This document shows, piece by piece, positions 6,856 through 7,929 of a DNA stretch of 7,929 bases. Every line of letters starts with the position of its first letter. Positions within the stretch are counted from its first letter, which is position 1. The position numbers were made by a program, and so were the translations under genes. Below the pieces are notes generated by a model. The model did no database searches and was not told the DNA's origin. It saw only the letters and a list, made by a program, of their open reading frames with translations. The stretch spans positions 1-7,929 of the forward strand of contig CARDPF010000141.1 in assembly GCA_948960675.1 (NCBI GenBank), in the 5' to 3' direction. The DNA is from an uncultured Eisenbergiella sp. GTDB lineage: Bacteria; Bacillota; Clostridia; Lachnospirales; Lachnospiraceae.

Positions 6856-6886
6856 AAAAAGTGCCGCCCGGCGGCGGCACTTTTTC
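6856..6886. terminator. Strong bidirectional terminator-like hairpin, repeat unit 3
   Basis: AAAAAGTGCCGCC (6856-6868) pairs with GGCGGCACTTTTT (6873-6885), a 13-bp stem with a CGGC loop. The loss of the second hairpin in this unit leaves a five-T run after the GC-rich stem, so this copy is the best rightward intrinsic terminator of the three, only 44 nt before the response regulator ATG. The A-run on the left makes it symmetric for leftward transcripts. Confidence 0.65.
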
Positions 6887-6929
6887 TTCCTGCACGCTTA
6901 CAGCAACTTTAAAACCGATAGGGGGACAC

Positions 6930-7604
6930 ATGAAAATTTTAGTAGTGGAAGACGACCGCGGCCTATGCGATGCCATCGCGTATTGGCTGCGCTCCCGTCA
7001 ATATGAAACGGACGAATGCCATGACGGGGAGGAAGCGGAATTTTACCGCAACGAAACCCATTATGACTGTATCCTGTTAGACCGGATGCTTCCCGGCACA
7101 GACGGTATCCGCATCCTGCAAAACATGCGGGCGCAGGGGGATACCACCCCCGTAATTTTAATCACTGCCCTGGGGGAGCTTTCCGACAAGCTGGCAGGAC
7201 TGGATGGCGGCGCAGACGACTATCTGGTCAAGCCCTTTGCGTTTGAGGAATTGGAGGCCCGCATCCGCAGCGTCGTCCGCAGGCACTTAGGAACCGCAAG
7301 CGATACCGCCCTGCAATTCGGTGATCTTTCCTACCGGCCCGACGAATTGTGTCTGGTTGGCCCCGGCGGACAGGTTGTGCTCTCCAAAAAAGAAGGCCAG
7401 GTTATGGAAGCCTTCCTGAAAAATCCCCAAAAAACCCTTGCCCGGGAGCGGCTTACCAGCCAGGTCTGGGGGCCGGACAGCGACGTGGAATACACCAATT
7501 TGGACAACTACATCCATTTTTTGCGCAAACGGTTAAGAACCGTCCAAAGCGCCGTCAGACTGGCAAACGTCTGGGGCGTGGGCTACCGAATGGAGGAATC
7601 CTGA
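6930..7604 (+). CDS. OmpR-family response regulator transcription factor
   Basis: A cytoplasmic DNA-binding response regulator of 224 residues, the standard length. The receiver domain covers about 1-118, with acidic pair D8/D9, phospho-acceptor D51 (ILLDRMLPGTDG), T79 and K101 (KPF), all key residues present. A winged-helix effector domain follows at about 129-222, with the family end signature VWGVGYRM. The start is MKILVVEDD at 6930, preceded by AGGGGG (6920-6925); an upstream in-frame extension to 6861 would be translated from the hairpin repeat and is rejected. It is divergent from the transporter operon and directly precedes the sensor kinase gene, whose ATG abuts its TGA. It probably regulates the divergent operon and its own expression (inference from layout). 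The signal is unknown. Confidence 0.95.
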   Translation: MKILVVEDDRGLCDAIAYWLRSRQYETDECHDGEEAEFYRNETHYDCILLDRMLPGTDGIRILQNMRAQGDTTPVILITALGELSDKLAGLDGGADDYLVKPFAFEELEARIRSVVRRHLGTASDTALQFGDLSYRPDELCLVGPGGQVVLSKKEGQVMEAFLKNPQKTLARERLTSQVWGPDSDVEYTNLDNYIHFLRKRLRTVQSAVRLANVWGVGYRMEES

Positions 7605-7928
7605 ATGTTTGAAAAGCTTCACAAAAAACTCACCCTTCTATGCAGCGTCATCACCACAGGCATTCTCCTGGTCATGTCCGCAGCCTTTTTGCTGGTCTCG
7701 GAAAACAGCCAGCGGCAAAACAGCTTTCTGTCCTTTTGTGCGGACATGGGCTCTTTACTGACCGGCATGGAAGAACAGGATGCCCTCTCCCACAGCCTGC
7801 TTAAGAAGCTGGAAGGCTCCAAATACCGCATTTATCTGTGGGACAACGGCCAGCCCTTTCTTTTTTCCTCGCTTTCTTCCTCCCTATATTGTCAAGTGAT
7901 TTTCCTTAAAAAATCAAGGAATTTATAG
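7605..7928 (+). CDS. Sensor histidine kinase, N-terminal part only (truncated at window end)
   Basis: Only 107 codons are readable before a TAG at 7926-7928, far too short for a kinase. Seen: a basic start, a hydrophobic segment at about residues 10-32, and an extracytoplasmic-looking stretch with GSKYRIYLWDNGQPFLFSS (71-89), which resembles the sensor region of small kinases paired with OmpR-type regulators. No HAMP, H-box or ATPase domain is present. GGAGG at 7592-7596 lies 8 nt before the ATG, which directly follows the regulator's TGA, so coupling is likely. From about 7884 the sequence becomes AT-rich and the protein reads LYCQVIFLKKSRNL, unlike the preceding part. The gene is therefore either interrupted by an inserted element or joined wrongly at the contig end. 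Kinase identity is inferred mainly from position. Confidence 0.65.
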   Translation: MFEKLHKKLTLLCSVITTGILLVMSAAFLLVSENSQRQNSFLSFCADMGSLLTGMEEQDALSHSLLKKLEGSKYRIYLWDNGQPFLFSSLSSSLYCQVIFLKKSRNL

Positions 7929-7929
7929 T
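7884..7929. other. Anomalous AT-rich contig end within the kinase gene
   Basis: The last about 46 bases are clearly more AT-rich than the genes before them and contain a short inverted repeat TTCCTT (7910-7915) / AAGGAA (7916-7921 region, separated by an A-rich loop and ending near 7922). On the minus strand the segment offers TTGACA, a consensus-like -35. It could be the end of an insertion sequence or an assembly junction. No transposase is visible, so no element is called. Confidence 0.35.

Larger units (their letters stand above)
6675..6909 (+). repeat. Three tandem copies of an 89-bp hairpin-bearing repeat
   Basis: Units begin at 6675, 6764 and 6853, each with ATAAAAAAGTGCCGCC. Units 1 and 2 are full length (89 bp) and differ at only two positions. 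Unit 3 runs to about 6909 and has lost a 26-nt block containing the second hairpin, replaced by TT. Each full unit holds a GC-rich 11-bp hairpin, a second hairpin GAGAATGC-TCC-GCATTCTC (6708-6726 and 6797-6815) and a conserved tail including CACGCTTACAGCAACTT. No open reading frame of note uses the repeats. Near-identity of units 1 and 2 implies recent duplication. Confidence 0.95.
6528..6929. other. Divergent intergenic regulatory region (402 bp)
   Basis: No credible gene lies here. From left to right it holds the ribosome binding site of the lipoprotein gene (GGGAG, minus strand, 6534-6538), its presumed 5' leader, an AT-rich dyad (6609-6672), three tandem 89-bp-period repeats with hairpins (6675-6909), and the ribosome binding site of the response regulator (AGGGGG, 6920-6925). 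It separates two divergently transcribed units and must hold the promoters of both unless they are expressed from elsewhere. Confidence 0.85.

Noticed and set aside
6675..6909. CRISPR array with 89-bp period
   Set aside because: The whole unit including the segment between hairpins is conserved, with no unique spacers and no cas genes.
6861..6929. 23-residue N-terminal extension of the response regulator
   Set aside because: It would start inside the third hairpin repeat; the ATG at 6930 has an RBS and begins the standard receiver sequence.

Overview
The window looks like one whole short contig from a Gram-positive, gut-type Firmicute, most likely a Lachnospiraceae member. This is inferred from the strong GGAGG-type ribosome binding sites, moderate GC content, a CUT1-type sugar importer without its own ATPase, and a divergent OmpR-type two-component system. 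Taxonomy was not tested by any search. Bases 1-36 are Illumina sequencing adapter, not genome. The right end (from about 7884) also looks like a break or a foreign junction.

Layout: a leftward (minus-strand) operon of four genes fills 6527 down to 127. In transcription order it encodes (1) an 804-residue lipoprotein joining an N-terminal beta-propeller-like region with an Asp-box to a C-terminal family 1 extracellular solute-binding domain; (2) a MalF-type permease; (3) a MalG-type permease; (4) a 708-residue membrane-anchored HlyD/membrane-fusion-like protein. The coiled-coil hairpin of the last protein is interrupted by twelve tandem copies of a 12-residue acidic, proline-rich repeat (36-bp DNA repeat). 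The genes are tightly packed: an 11-nt gap, a TAATG overlap or 56-nt gap depending on the start, then an 85-nt gap. No ATPase gene is present.

A 402-bp non-coding region (6528-6929) separates this operon from a rightward OmpR-family response regulator and a sensor kinase gene, of which only the N-terminal part is seen. The region holds an AT-rich imperfect dyad that could serve divergent promoters. Next to it, on the regulator side, lie three head-to-tail copies of an 89-bp repeat, each with a GC-rich terminator-like hairpin. Rightward transcripts from the dyad would cross these hairpins before reaching the regulator gene, which suggests attenuation or insulation.

Working model (inference): the two-component system senses an envelope or nutrient signal and controls the divergent operon. 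The lipoprotein captures a ligand for the two permeases, powered by an ATPase encoded elsewhere. The HlyD-like protein is an unexplained partner with a long, repeat-variable extracytoplasmic arm. The combination of propeller-SBP, permease pair, VNTR-bearing HlyD-like protein and two-component system is the part of the window most worth following up.
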